Below are positions 26,761 to 35,529 of a stretch of DNA of 64,000 nt, in pieces. Numbering within the stretch: position 1 is the stretch's first letter; each line of letters begins with the position of its first letter. A program made the position numbers and the translations under genes. Source of the DNA: Microbacterium sp. T32 (lineage in GTDB: Bacteria; Actinomycetota; Actinomycetes; Actinomycetales; Microbacteriaceae); assembly GCF_001619615.1 (NCBI RefSeq), contig NZ_LQQP01000008.1, forward strand, positions 55,655 through 119,654, read 5' to 3'. The notes under the pieces are model-generated. The model did not search any database. It saw nothing but the letters and a program-made list of their open reading frames with translations, and was not told the DNA's origin.

Positions 26761-27776
26761 TCGAGACCGTGCTCGGCCCCGTCCCCGCGGAGGGCTGGGG
26801 TGCGACCTCGACCAACGAGCACCTGCTCACCGATTCCCGGGGGCTCGCTCGCCCCCTCCCGAACGGCTCGTTCCTGGACGGTCCGCCGCGCCTGGAGACG
26901 TGGGGCGACCTCCGCTGGAACTGGATGTCGATGCCCGACAACCTCACGCTCGACGCGCCCGACACCGCGACCGAGGAACTCGCCGCCGCGCGAGCCGCGG
27001 GCCTGCACGCGGTCGTCGAGGCGACGTCGTGGGGCATGGGGCCGCGGCACGCGGATCTCCCGGACATCTCCCGCCGCAGCGGCGTGCAGATCGTGGCCGC
27101 CTACGGCTCCTACATCGACAAGACACTCCCGGGGTGGTGGCGCGACCTCGACGAGAGCGGGATGTTCGAGCTCTTCCGGACGGCGTTGATGGATGCCGTG
27201 CCCGGGACGTCCTTCCGCGCCGGACTCCTCGGGCTCCTCGGCACGAGCGCGGAGATCACCGCGGCCGAGGGGCGAGCCCTCCGCGCCGCGGGACGCGCCG
27301 CCGCCGCGGCCGGAGCGTCGGTGAGCATTCGCCTGGATGCCGCTGCCCGCCGCGGCCCCGAGGTCGCCGGCATCCTGACCGCCGCAGGCCTCGCGCCCGA
27401 GCGGATCCTCTTCTGCAACATCGACAAGGTGCTCGATCTGGACTATGTGTGCGAGGTCGTGGACACCGGCGCGGTGGTCGAATCCGCGTTCGGCAGCGAC
27501 CACTCGTTCGGCGGCGGGATCCGCGACCACACCGACCGCGAACGCCTCGACTTCCTCGGCGCGCTCGTCGCCGCCCGCCCCGGAGCCGCGATCACGCTCA
27601 GCTGCTCCGTCTGGACCAAGGGGCAGCTGACGCGCTACGGCGGCATGGGCTACGGCCACGTGCTCACGCGCATCGCCCCGCTCCTCGCGGGCCTCGGCGT
27701 CGACGACGCCCGCCTTCACGACATGCTCGTCGCGCGCCCCGTCGCGCTCCTGGACAGGACGGAGATCCTCTCATGA
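26757..27776 (+). CDS. Phosphotriesterase-family pseudoenzyme (PTE-3, metal ligands lost)
   Basis: A 339-residue protein aligning end to end with PTE-2 but without its metal site. The first HxH pair is Asn20-Glu-His22 (TSTNEHLL), the bridging Glu position reads LLGLLGTSA, the TH position reads VSIRLDA, the GH position reads FCNIDKV, and the Asp position reads SCSVWTK. The frame is intact and coupled (GTGA before, ATGA after), so it is probably expressed. It resembles PTE-4 at 39424. Possible roles are ligand sensing, partner subunit of an active paralogue, or metal-independent chemistry; none is shown. Confidence 0.8.
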   Translation: MIETVLGPVPAEGWGATSTNEHLLTDSRGLARPLPNGSFLDGPPRLETWGDLRWNWMSMPDNLTLDAPDTATEELAAARAAGLHAVVEATSWGMGPRHADLPDISRRSGVQIVAAYGSYIDKTLPGWWRDLDESGMFELFRTALMDAVPGTSFRAGLLGLLGTSAEITAAEGRALRAAGRAAAAAGASVSIRLDAAARRGPEVAGILTAAGLAPERILFCNIDKVLDLDYVCEVVDTGAVVESAFGSDHSFGGGIRDHTDRERLDFLGALVAARPGAAITLSCSVWTKGQLTRYGGMGYGHVLTRIAPLLAGLGVDDARLHDMLVARPVALLDRTEILS

Positions 27777-29194
27777 CCCCCACCGACCCGCCCCTGCACC
27801 GACGGAGCGCACGCGAGCTCGCCGCCGGCATCCGGTCCCGCGAGTTCTCCGCCGAAGAGGTCATGCGCGCGCACCTCGCGCGGATCGAGGAGCACAACCC
27901 CCGGGTCGCCGCGATCGTCACGATGGTGCCCGCGTCGGAGGCGCTCGCCCTGGCGCGCGCGGCCGACGCCGCCGTCGCGCGCGGCGACGAGCTGGGGCTC
28001 CTGCACGGTCTGCCGACCGCGGTGAAGGACCTGCTGGACGTCGACGGGCTCCCCACCCGGCACGGCTCGCGGATCCATGCCGACGCGCCGCCCGCCCGCG
28101 CCGACGCGATGGTCGTCGGACGGATGCGACGCGCGGGAGCGCTCGTCATCGGCAAGACGAACACCCCCGAGGCCGGTCTCGGCACGCTGACGTTCAGCTC
28201 GATCGCCGACACGTGCCGCAACCCCTACGACCTCTCGCGTCACGCGGGCGGATCGAGCGGTGGGGCCGCGGCCGCGGTCGCGGCGGGGATGCTGCCGTTC
28301 GCGGACGGCTCCGACAGCGGCGGCAGCCTGCGGTATCCCGCGGCCTTCTGCAACGTCGTGGGCCTGCGGCCGACGCCCGGTCGCGTCGCGAGCGGACGGC
28401 TCGACAACGGCTGGACCGCCCACGGGGTGCTCGGCCCGATGGCGCGCACGAGCGACGACGTCGCCTACGCCCTCGCGGCGATGGCGGGTCCCGACCCGAT
28501 GGCACCCCTGTCGATCGCCGAGGACCCGGCCGTCTTCGCGTCCCTGACGCCGCGGCATCCGGGGTCCGTCCGCATCGGGTGGAGCAGCGACGCGGGCGGA
28601 GTGCCGATCTCGGCCGAGGTCGCCGCCGTGCACGCCCTCACGCGCGACGCGCTCGCCGCCGCGGGGTACGAGATCGTCGACCTGGACCTCGAGCTCGCGG
28701 ATGCCGAGGCGGCCTGGGAGACCGTGGAGATGTACAACTTCTTCGCCTCCTACCGCGAAGAGGCAGCCGCCCATCCCGACCTCATGCGCCCCGACCTGCT
28801 GCGCAACGTCCGGCAGGGGGAGCGCATCACCGCGGACGAGCTGGCCGACGCCCTGCGCACGCGCACCGAGGTCTTCCGCCGGACCGAGCGGCTGTTCGCC
28901 GACGTCGACGTCCTCATCGCCCCCGCGACGCCCGTCGTGGCGCCGCCGGCCGAGGTCGAGTGGGTCGAGCGCGTGGGCGACACCGTCTACGATCGCTATT
29001 TCCGGTGGCAGATGCTCGCGAACCGCTTCACGGTCACGGCGCACCCGGTCGCCGTCACCCCGGCCGGATTCCACGGGCACCTGCCCGTGGGCATGCAGGT
29101 CGTCGGCCGCCACCGCGGCGAGGCCGAGCTGCTCTCGATCACCGCGGGGATCGAAGCGGTGCTCGGCCTGATCGCCCGCGGATCGCTGGACTGA
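27773..29194 (+). CDS. Amidase (amidase-signature family), copy 2
   Basis: A 473-residue amidase-signature protein with Lys85 (AVKDLLD), the GGSSGGAA Ser pair and nucleophile Ser185 in DSGGSLRYPA. It is the last gene of the twelve-gene operon and is coupled to PTE-3 by ATGA. The duplication of PTE plus amidase (20790-25373 and 26757-29194) suggests two related hydrolytic steps or an amplified block. Substrate unknown. Confidence 0.92.
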   Translation: MTPTDPPLHRRSARELAAGIRSREFSAEEVMRAHLARIEEHNPRVAAIVTMVPASEALALARAADAAVARGDELGLLHGLPTAVKDLLDVDGLPTRHGSRIHADAPPARADAMVVGRMRRAGALVIGKTNTPEAGLGTLTFSSIADTCRNPYDLSRHAGGSSGGAAAAVAAGMLPFADGSDSGGSLRYPAAFCNVVGLRPTPGRVASGRLDNGWTAHGVLGPMARTSDDVAYALAAMAGPDPMAPLSIAEDPAVFASLTPRHPGSVRIGWSSDAGGVPISAEVAAVHALTRDALAAAGYEIVDLDLELADAEAAWETVEMYNFFASYREEAAAHPDLMRPDLLRNVRQGERITADELADALRTRTEVFRRTERLFADVDVLIAPATPVVAPPAEVEWVERVGDTVYDRYFRWQMLANRFTVTAHPVAVTPAGFHGHLPVGMQVVGRHRGEAELLSITAGIEAVLGLIARGSLD

Positions 29195-29233
29195 GCGACC
29201 TTTTACATCTCGGAAACATGCTCGGTACACAGC

Positions 29234-29265
29234 AGCGGATCCAATCCTGCAAAATTGGATCCAGT
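29234..29265. promoter_or_regulatory. GGATCC-pair operator, site C (ABC substrate-binding protein)
   Basis: Hexamers at 29237-29242 (CGGATCCAATCC) and 29257-29262 (ATTGGATCCAG) start 20 bp apart, the only site deviating from 21. It lies 111 bases upstream of the substrate-binding-protein gene and after the amidase stop at 29194. Confidence 0.65.
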
Positions 29266-29375
29266 TCCACCCGAGATATATCCATGATCCTCCACCCGGC
29301 CGCCGCGCCCCGCACGCAACCCGAATGCGTCGTGTCCGGCCCACCCTTCCGCACAGCACGAGGAGTACTCCAGTC

Positions 29376-30452
29376 ATGAAGATCCCGAACCGTTCCCGGC
29401 GCCTCGCCGCCACTCTCGCGGGACTCGCCGCGGTGAGCGTCCTCGCGGCCGGTTGCGCCGGCTCGTCCGACAGCGAGCCCGCTTCCTCCGGCAGCTCCGC
29501 GGCCCTCAGCGGTCAGGTCGTCTGGGCCGACTACGGCGGGCCGACGAACGAGAGCCGTCAGGTCTCCTACTTCGACAGCTTCATCGACGAGACGGGTGTC
29601 GACGTCGTCTCCACGAGCATCGAGGACTCCGTCTACAAGAGCGAGCTCAAGGGCGAGGCCGGCGACTACGACGTCTTCCAGGCCGGCATCTCCGACATCC
29701 TGCCGAACCTCGACAACCTCGCGACGGTCCCCGCGGACGCCCAGGGCAGCCTCCTCCCGGAGAACGTGCGTCCGTACTACATGGGCGGCTTCGTCTTCGG
29801 TATCGCGCAGGGCTGGCTGACCTCGACGTTCCCCAACGGCGGTCCGCAGAACTGGGCCGACTTCTTCGACACCACGAAGTTCCCCGGCAAGCGCGCGTGG
29901 CCCGGTGACCCGGGCTCGTACGACTCGTCCTACGAGATCGCGCTCCTCGCCGACGGCGTCAAGTTCGACGACCTCTACCCGCTCGACATCCCGCGGGCGG
30001 AGAAGAAGCTGAACACGATCCGCGACAGCCTCGTCTTCTACCAGTCCTACCCGGAGACCCAGCAGCTGCTCACGAGCGGCAGCGCGGCGATCGCCGTTAC
30101 CGTGACCGGTCAGTTCCGCGCCCTGCAGAACGCCGGCCAGGACGTGACCGTCCAGTGGAACCAGGCCTTCGCGATCCCCTCGGGCTTCGTGTCGCCGAAG
30201 TCGTCGAAGAACCCCGACGCCGTCGCCGCTCTCGCCGCGTGGATGAACGACCCCGCGCGCCAGGCCGTCTTCACCCAGCGCACCGGGTACGGTCCGGTCA
30301 ACCCCGCCGTCTTCGACGAGCTGCCCGATGACGTCAAGGCGCAGGTGGTCAACGCCCCCGACCACACGAACCTGCTGTCGTACGGCGAGGAGTGGCGTGC
30401 CGAGAACGCCGACCTGCTGCTGAACTCGTACACCGCGTGGCTCGCGGGCTGA
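29376..30452 (+). CDS. ABC transporter substrate-binding lipoprotein (polyamine/PotD-like)
   Basis: A 358-residue lipoprotein: charged N-terminus, hydrophobic stretch and lipobox LAAGC with Cys27. The mature part (SGQVVWADYGGPTNESRQVSYFDSFIDETGVDVV) resembles extracellular binding proteins of the spermidine/putrescine/2-aminoethylphosphonate group. GAGGAG precedes the ATG at 29376. It captures the imported solute for the permeases encoded downstream; being alone between operator site C and a strong terminator lets it be made at a higher level than the membrane parts. A cationic amine-like ligand is an inference. Confidence 0.9.
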   Translation: MKIPNRSRRLAATLAGLAAVSVLAAGCAGSSDSEPASSGSSAALSGQVVWADYGGPTNESRQVSYFDSFIDETGVDVVSTSIEDSVYKSELKGEAGDYDVFQAGISDILPNLDNLATVPADAQGSLLPENVRPYYMGGFVFGIAQGWLTSTFPNGGPQNWADFFDTTKFPGKRAWPGDPGSYDSSYEIALLADGVKFDDLYPLDIPRAEKKLNTIRDSLVFYQSYPETQQLLTSGSAAIAVTVTGQFRALQNAGQDVTVQWNQAFAIPSGFVSPKSSKNPDAVAALAAWMNDPARQAVFTQRTGYGPVNPAVFDELPDDVKAQVVNAPDHTNLLSYGEEWRAENADLLLNSYTAWLAG

Positions 30453-30471
30453 GTCCGACCCCCCCTAGGCG

Positions 30472-30503
30472 AAAGGCGCCTCCCCTCGCGGGGAGGCGCC
30501 TTT
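30472..30503 (+). terminator. Rho-independent terminator after the substrate-binding protein gene
   Basis: A perfect 14-bp GC-rich stem (30472-30485 and 30490-30503) closes a TCGC loop and ends in TTT. It begins 19 bases after the stop and separates the binding-protein gene from the permease operon, which has its own operator site D. Confidence 0.88.
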
Positions 30504-30549
30504 CCGTCGTTTCCGGGTGCGCTGTTACGCGCAGGAAACACGGCACGCC

Positions 30550-30586
30550 TACAATCGGATCCAGAACGGTTCACTTTGGATCCAAG
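30550..30586 (+). promoter_or_regulatory. GGATCC-pair operator, site D, with possible -10 box (ABC permease operon)
   Basis: Hexamers at 30557-30562 and 30578-30583 start 21 bp apart. TACAAT at 30550-30555 fits a -10 box; no clear -35 is seen. If used, the operator covers the transcription start and early transcribed region, which would give steric repression. Confidence 0.65.
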
Positions 30587-30656
30587 CATCCGAAGCCCGA
30601 GAGCCGTCTGCACGCGGGGAAACGCCCCCGCAATGTCGACCGAGGAGCATGAGCGC

Positions 30657-31535
30657 GTGAGTAGTGCGAGCGTGGCCACCAGGATCCCGCGGGTGCGTTC
30701 CGCCCGCGCGGGAGACCGAGGATTCAGTCGGGCGGAGGTGCGGTGGCTCATGTGGCCGCCCCTCGTGTTCTTCGCGATCGCGCTCGGCGTCCCGATGATC
30801 GCCCTCGTGGCGATGTCTTTGGAGGGGGGCGGAGCCGCGTACGCCGGGATGTTCGACGTGCCCGCGTTCCTCAGCTCGCTCGGCCGTACCGTCGTGATCG
30901 CCCTGGTCACGATGATCCTGACGATGATCCTCGGTGCCGCCTACGCCCTCGCCATGGTCGCCTCCCCGGCCTGGCTCCGCGCGCTGCTGCTGGTGGCGCT
31001 CATGCTGTCGCTCTGGACCTCGGTCATGGTGCGCTCCTTCGGGTGGGTCCTGCTCGAACTCCCCAAGGGAGCGATCCACTGGTTCCTCGGGCTCATCGGG
31101 CTCGGTGACCAGCCGGTCGAGATCTACCAGACCGTCGCGGGCATGTACCCCGCCATGATCGCGGTCATGCTGCCCTTCGCCGTCCTCCCTGTGATGAGCG
31201 CGCTGCAGTCGATCGACAAGGAGCAGCTGAACGCCGCGACGATCTTCGGTGCCGGCCCACTGCTGACCTTCCGCACGGTCACCTGGCCGCACATCGTGCC
31301 GTCGATCATCAGCGGCGGCGTCCTCGTGTTCGTGATGTCGCTCGGCTTCTACGTCACGCCGCTGCTGCTCGGCGGCCCCGCGAACATGACGGTCTCCGGA
31401 GTGATCAACGCGCAGATGAGCAAGGCCGACCGCCCCGACCTGGCGGCCGCGATGAGCATCCTGCTCGTAGGCGGGACGATGCTCATCTACCTGGTCGCCG
31501 ATCGCCTGTTCAAGGTCAGCGAGAAGTGGGGCTGA
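30657..31535 (+). CDS. ABC transporter permease (PotB/PotH-type)
   Basis: A 292-residue integral membrane protein with about six hydrophobic segments and the permease-ATPase coupling loop around EQLNAATIFGAGPLLTFRTVTWPHIVP. The GTG at 30657 is preferred because GAGGAG lies 9 bases upstream; an ATG at 30633 is an alternative. With the downstream permease and ATPase it forms a polyamine/opine-type importer served by the lipoprotein at 29376. Confidence 0.9.
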   Translation: MSSASVATRIPRVRSARAGDRGFSRAEVRWLMWPPLVFFAIALGVPMIALVAMSLEGGGAAYAGMFDVPAFLSSLGRTVVIALVTMILTMILGAAYALAMVASPAWLRALLLVALMLSLWTSVMVRSFGWVLLELPKGAIHWFLGLIGLGDQPVEIYQTVAGMYPAMIAVMLPFAVLPVMSALQSIDKEQLNAATIFGAGPLLTFRTVTWPHIVPSIISGGVLVFVMSLGFYVTPLLLGGPANMTVSGVINAQMSKADRPDLAAAMSILLVGGTMLIYLVADRLFKVSEKWG

Positions 31536-31536
31536 C

Positions 31537-32403
31537 ATGACGACCACCGTTGCCCGCAGCCTCGGCGCTTGGCGCTTCCCCGTCATCGTCGTCGCGCTCC
31601 TCGCGAGCCTGCTGCTGATCGTTCCGTTCCTGATCCTCGTGTCCACGTCGTGGACCGAGGGGAGCTTCATCCTCTTCCCGCCCGACGGCTTCTCGTTGCA
31701 GTGGTACGAGAAGGTCCTCGGCAACCGCCGCTGGATGAACGCGTTCACGTTCTCGCTGTGGGAGAGCGCCGCCGCGACGCTCATCGCGACCGTCCTCGGC
31801 ACGCTCGGGGCCGTCGGCCTCACGCGCGTCCGGCGCCGCGCTGCGCAGCGCTGGATCCGCACGCTCTTCATCGTCCCGATCGCCCTGCCCCCGATCGCCT
31901 ACGCGGTCGGCCTGTACGGCGCGGGCTCGGAGTTGTCGTTCCTCCGCGGCTCGGTGCTGACGCTCGTCCTGGGGCACGCGCTCCTCGCGCTGCCGTACGT
32001 GTTCGTCATCGTCTCCGGCGGTGTCGCGCGCATCGACCCCGCCCTCCGCCCGGCGGCGTGGACGCTCGGCGCCCGCTGGCCCCTCGTGCTGTGGAAGATC
32101 GAGCTGCCGGCGCTGCTGCCCTACATCCTGTCGGGGGCGCTGTTCGCCTTCATCGTCGTCTTCGACGAGGTGGTGCTCGCCGTGTTCCTGCTCCCGCCCG
32201 GGGTGCAGACGCTGCCGCTCAAGATGCTCAGTGCGGCGTCGGAGGCCTTCTCTCCCGAACTCACGGCGGCATCCACCCTCGTCTCCGTTCTCGCGATCGT
32301 GGTGCTCGCGATCGTCCCGCTCGTCATCGGTAGCGGAACGCGCCGGGCGGGGGCGCGCCGCGCCCGCGCCGCCGCGGTCCGCCCGGAAGGAGTCATCGAA
32401 TGA
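31537..32403 (+). CDS. ABC transporter permease (PotC/PotI-type)
   Basis: A 288-residue membrane protein, second permease of the importer. Six hydrophobic segments can be traced, with the coupling-loop region RPAAWTLGARWPLVLWKIELPALLP. It starts 1 bp after the first permease gene and its stop overlaps the ATPase start (ATGA). Confidence 0.9.
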   Translation: MTTTVARSLGAWRFPVIVVALLASLLLIVPFLILVSTSWTEGSFILFPPDGFSLQWYEKVLGNRRWMNAFTFSLWESAAATLIATVLGTLGAVGLTRVRRRAAQRWIRTLFIVPIALPPIAYAVGLYGAGSELSFLRGSVLTLVLGHALLALPYVFVIVSGGVARIDPALRPAAWTLGARWPLVLWKIELPALLPYILSGALFAFIVVFDEVVLAVFLLPPGVQTLPLKMLSAASEAFSPELTAASTLVSVLAIVVLAIVPLVIGSGTRRAGARRARAAAVRPEGVIE

Positions 32404-33458
32404 CCATCGCCCTCTCCATCACCGACGTCGAGGTCACCCTCGGCGCCAACCACGTGCTCAAGGGCGTGTCCCTCGACGTGCAGCCCGGCGAGTTCGTGAC
32501 GCTCCTCGGCGCGAGCGGCAGCGGCAAGTCGACGCTGCTCAACGTCATCGCCGGACTCCAGTCGGTGGATGCCGGACACGTGGCGTTCGACGGAAAGAAC
32601 GTCGAGCGTCTCGCCCCGCAGAAGCGCAACGTCGGCGTCGTCTTCCAGTCGTACGCCCTGTTCCCGCACCTCTCGATCGGCGAGAACGTCGCGTTCCCGT
32701 TGTCGGCCGCCCGCCGCCCCCGTGCGGAGCGCCGCGCCGTCGCCGAGGAGATGCTCGCGCTCGTGCAGCTCCCCGGCATGGCCGACCGGTCGCCCGCGTC
32801 CCTCTCCGGCGGGCAGCGTCAGCGCGTGGCCCTGGCCCGTGCGCTCGCCGCGAACCCCGGCATCCTGCTCCTGGACGAGCCGATGGCGGCCCTGGACAAG
32901 CAGCTGCGCGAGCAGATGCAGGTCGAGATCACCCGCATCCAGCGCCAGGTCGGGATCACCACGGTCTCGGTCACGCACGACCAGACCGAGGCGCTGACGA
33001 TGTCGGACCGCGTCGCGATCATGCACGAGGGCCGCCTGGTCCAGGTCGCGACCCCCGAGGATCTCTACCGCCGTCCGGTCAACGCGTACGTCGCGAGCTT
33101 CCTCGGCGAGGCGAACCTCCTGCCCGTCTCGGACGGCGCGCTCATCGACGACTCGACCGGCCAGATCGTGGATGCCACGGCGGTCCTGCGCCCCGAGGAC
33201 ATGACGGTCCTCGCGCCCGAGGAGGCGGCGACGGCGTGGGCCGTCGAGGGCACGGTGCGGCTCGTGAGCTTCCAGGGCTCGCGCTACCGCCTCGAGCTCA
33301 CCACCGCGTACGGCCGCAAGGTCGTGGCGTCGCTCTCCCCGTCGACCGACCTTTCGGCCCTCGCCGTGGGATCCGTGGTGCGCCTGGCGTGCCGCAACCC
33401 CGAGCGCGTCCACCTCATCGAGGCCGTCGCGACCGCGGCGATCCCCGTCCCGGTGTGA
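32400..33458 (+). CDS. ABC transporter ATP-binding protein (PotA-type)
   Basis: A 352-residue ATPase: Walker A GASGSGKST (residues 37-45), Q-loop VVFQSYALFPHLSI, signature LSGGQRQRVALARAL, Walker B ILLLDEPMAALD and H-loop THDQTEAL, then a C-terminal TOBE-like regulatory domain (about 240-350). It powers uptake by the two permeases upstream. Its TOBE region resembles PotA/FbpC-type importers, which supports an amine-like cargo. Confidence 0.93.
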   Translation: MTIALSITDVEVTLGANHVLKGVSLDVQPGEFVTLLGASGSGKSTLLNVIAGLQSVDAGHVAFDGKNVERLAPQKRNVGVVFQSYALFPHLSIGENVAFPLSAARRPRAERRAVAEEMLALVQLPGMADRSPASLSGGQRQRVALARALAANPGILLLDEPMAALDKQLREQMQVEITRIQRQVGITTVSVTHDQTEALTMSDRVAIMHEGRLVQVATPEDLYRRPVNAYVASFLGEANLLPVSDGALIDDSTGQIVDATAVLRPEDMTVLAPEEAATAWAVEGTVRLVSFQGSRYRLELTTAYGRKVVASLSPSTDLSALAVGSVVRLACRNPERVHLIEAVATAAIPVPV

Positions 33459-33499
33459 GTCCCGCCCCACTTCTTCTTCCCCCCACCTCAGGAGTTCCC

Positions 33500-34270
33500 G
33501 TGATCATCGACGCCTACAACACGACCCAGGACGTCCGCGGCCGGTCCGACTACCTCACGGGCGCACGCCCCGGTGAGGAGCCGCCGGCCCACGTCCCGTT
33601 CGATCCGCAGCGGATCCTCTCGCGGATGGATGCCGCGGGCGTCGACATGGCGATGGTGTGCTCGCTCGCGCAGCGCATCGAGAACGACTTCATCATCGGG
33701 CTGCAGGACGCCCACCCCGACCGGTTCATCGGGTTCGGACAGGTCATGCCGCAGGCCGATGACGCGATCGACGAGATCCAGCGGTTGGCGGATGCCGGCA
33801 TCCGGGGTCTCAAACTCCACCCGAGCATGCACGGGTACCACGTCGCCGACCACGGTCTGCTCGACCCGGTGTTCCGCGCGTGCGCCGCGAACGGCATGGC
33901 GGTCATCATCAACGCGCTGGACGACGCCTTCTGCGCGCCGTTCTCGATCGAGGAGATCGCGAAGGACCACCCCGACGTGCCGACGATCATCGCGCACATG
34001 GGTGCCGTCTGGAACGTCCCGGAGGCGATCATCGTGGCCGAGCGCCGCGAGAACGTCTACCTCGAGACCTCCGCCACCCTCATGGCCGACGTCAAGCGCG
34101 CGTACGCGCGGCTCGGGCCCGAGAAGATCCTCATGGGTTCGGAGTGGCCGGGGTCGGACTTCGACCTCGAGCGCATGAAGATCGCGAAGGCGATCCCGGA
34201 TGCCGCCGACCGCGCGCTCGTCGAGGGCGGCAACTACGCCCGCATCATGCGCATCGCGGTGCCGGTGTGA
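33500..34270 (+). CDS. Amidohydrolase-2 family protein with degenerate metal site
   Basis: A 256-residue TIM-barrel protein of the amidohydrolase-2 group (GLKLHPSMHGYH and IIAHMGAVWNVPEAI are recognisable). The usual DxHxH near the start is replaced by DAYNT (Tyr6 and Thr8 at the His positions), the mid-barrel His is Asn in IINALDD, and the closing GSDxP reads GSEWP. Only the His in IIAHMG remains. It is therefore probably not a canonical metal hydrolase, although decarboxylase or non-metal functions are conceivable. AGGAG precedes the GTG; it belongs to the ABC operon. Confidence 0.75.
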   Translation: MIIDAYNTTQDVRGRSDYLTGARPGEEPPAHVPFDPQRILSRMDAAGVDMAMVCSLAQRIENDFIIGLQDAHPDRFIGFGQVMPQADDAIDEIQRLADAGIRGLKLHPSMHGYHVADHGLLDPVFRACAANGMAVIINALDDAFCAPFSIEEIAKDHPDVPTIIAHMGAVWNVPEAIIVAERRENVYLETSATLMADVKRAYARLGPEKILMGSEWPGSDFDLERMKIAKAIPDAADRALVEGGNYARIMRIAVPV

Positions 34271-34698
34271 CCTCACGGCCCCCGCTCGTGCGTCCTGCCG
34301 ACATGTCGGACGCGGATGCCGAGCTGCTCATCGCCGCGCGGACGCAGCTCGCCGACGTCTACCGCGAAGGACGCCACGAGGTCGTCGCGGCGTTCCGGCT
34401 CGCCGACGGGCGGATCGTCACGGGCGTGCACGTCGACGGATCGGCGCGCCGCTCCGCGGTGTGCGCCGAGGGCGTCGCCGCGGGCAACGTCATCGCGGCC
34501 GGCGGGACGGTGGTCGCCGGGGTGAGCGTGCTGCGCCGCCCGGGCGGCACCGAGCACGTGATCGAGCCCTGCGGCGTGTGCGCCGAGCTGCTCACCGACT
34601 ACTGGCCCGACGCCCGCGTCTGGATCACCCGCGGCGCCGAGACGGTCGAGGCGGCGATGAGCGATCTGCTGCCGGCGAAGCGGCTGCGCGGCTGGTGA
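34267..34698 (+). CDS. Cytidine deaminase-like zinc protein
   Basis: A 143-residue protein with the zinc/catalytic signature of cytidine deaminase-like enzymes: CAE in SAVCAEGVAAGN and PCGVC in IEPCGVCAELL. The size fits free-standing cytidine or blasticidin-S deaminase. As last gene of the ABC operon (GTGA overlap with the preceding gene) its substrate is likely an amino- or imino-bearing pathway intermediate rather than a nucleoside; this is inference. Confidence 0.8.
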   Translation: MTSRPPLVRPADMSDADAELLIAARTQLADVYREGRHEVVAAFRLADGRIVTGVHVDGSARRSAVCAEGVAAGNVIAAGGTVVAGVSVLRRPGGTEHVIEPCGVCAELLTDYWPDARVWITRGAETVEAAMSDLLPAKRLRGW

Positions 34699-34733
34699 GC
34701 TGGGCTCCGGCATCGGGTGGAGTGGCGGGATAT

Positions 34734-34785
34734 GACGAAACGAACGAGGGCCTCGCCATTTCAGGCGAGACCCTCGTGTTTCGTC
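34734..34785 (+). terminator. Strong hairpin after the ABC transporter operon
   Basis: Imperfect inverted repeat with arms 34734-34757 and 34764-34785 around ATTTCA. The stem contains GACGAAAC/GTTTCGTC-like ends and CGAGGG/CCCTCG. It lies 36 bases after the last gene of the operon and before the Abi-like gene on the same strand. It ends in TTTCGTCTG, not a clean T-run. Confidence 0.7.
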
Positions 34786-34851
34786 TGTCCGCGGGGGGAG
34801 GCCGAAGCCCGCGAGTCCCACGGCTCGTACTCCGTATTGTAGCGTGCGACG

Positions 34852-35514
34852 GTGCCCGCAGCTGCTCCGTTCGACGACGCCGCGATCCGTGACGCGCTGA
34901 GTGCGCCCCGAACCGGAACGTACGTCGCGGCCGTCGGCGGTGACACGTCGCGAGCGATGGAGCTGTACGGCTGGAATGCTCGAGTCTCCGCTGCGCTCAT
35001 GCTGCCTGCGCACTTCGCCGAGGTGGTCGCCCGCAACGCTGCTGCCGACGTTCTCGAGCGGGTGTACGGGCCGCGGTGGCCATGGGACTCCGCGTTCGTC
35101 GGCAGCCTCCCCAGTCCCGGGCGTGGCGGAGGCTACAACCCTCGCCGCGATCTGCTCGACGTGCGGTCGGCGCAGTCGACGACAGGCAAGGTGATCGCGG
35201 AGCTGAGATTCGTGTTCTGGCAAAAGCTCTTCACCGGTCGGCATGATGTCCGTCTCTGGCTACCACATATCGCCGCGGCATTTCCGCTGGCACCCGCCGG
35301 TAACGCGGCCTCCCTGCGAGGCAGGATCTATGACGACCTCGAGGCGCTTCGACGACTTCGAAACCGGCTCGCGCATCACGAGCCGATCTTCACGCGCAAT
35401 CTCTCGGACGATCTGAACCGGATGCTGGACCTCATCGGTCTGCGGAGCGCGCCAACGGCTGCGTGGGTCCGGGCGATGGAAGACGTGACAGCGACCCTCG
35501 CTGAGCGGCCGTGA
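34852..35514 (+). CDS. Abi-like (Abi_2/HEPN) protein
   Basis: A 220-residue protein with the motif RRLRNRLAHHEPIF (about residues 167-180), the R-x4-H-type HEPN ribonuclease signature of Abi_2/AbiD-F-like proteins, and an earlier conserved helix with NARVSAALMLPAHFAEVVARNA. The family includes abortive-infection proteins that cleave RNA. The GTG at 34852 has no clear ribosome binding site; TATTGT about 12 bases upstream hints at a leaderless transcript. It stands alone between the ABC operon and the convergent MFS gene. Confidence 0.75.
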   Translation: MPAAAPFDDAAIRDALSAPRTGTYVAAVGGDTSRAMELYGWNARVSAALMLPAHFAEVVARNAAADVLERVYGPRWPWDSAFVGSLPSPGRGGGYNPRRDLLDVRSAQSTTGKVIAELRFVFWQKLFTGRHDVRLWLPHIAAAFPLAPAGNAASLRGRIYDDLEALRRLRNRLAHHEPIFTRNLSDDLNRMLDLIGLRSAPTAAWVRAMEDVTATLAERP

Positions 35515-35529
35515 GTATCCCGGATTGCG

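Noticed and set aside
33600..33622. Further GGATCC hexamers inside coding sequence (for example near 5458, 12105, 33610 and 61429).
   Set aside because: Single or wrongly spaced hexamers in genes or terminators; expected by chance in this composition, so not counted as operators.
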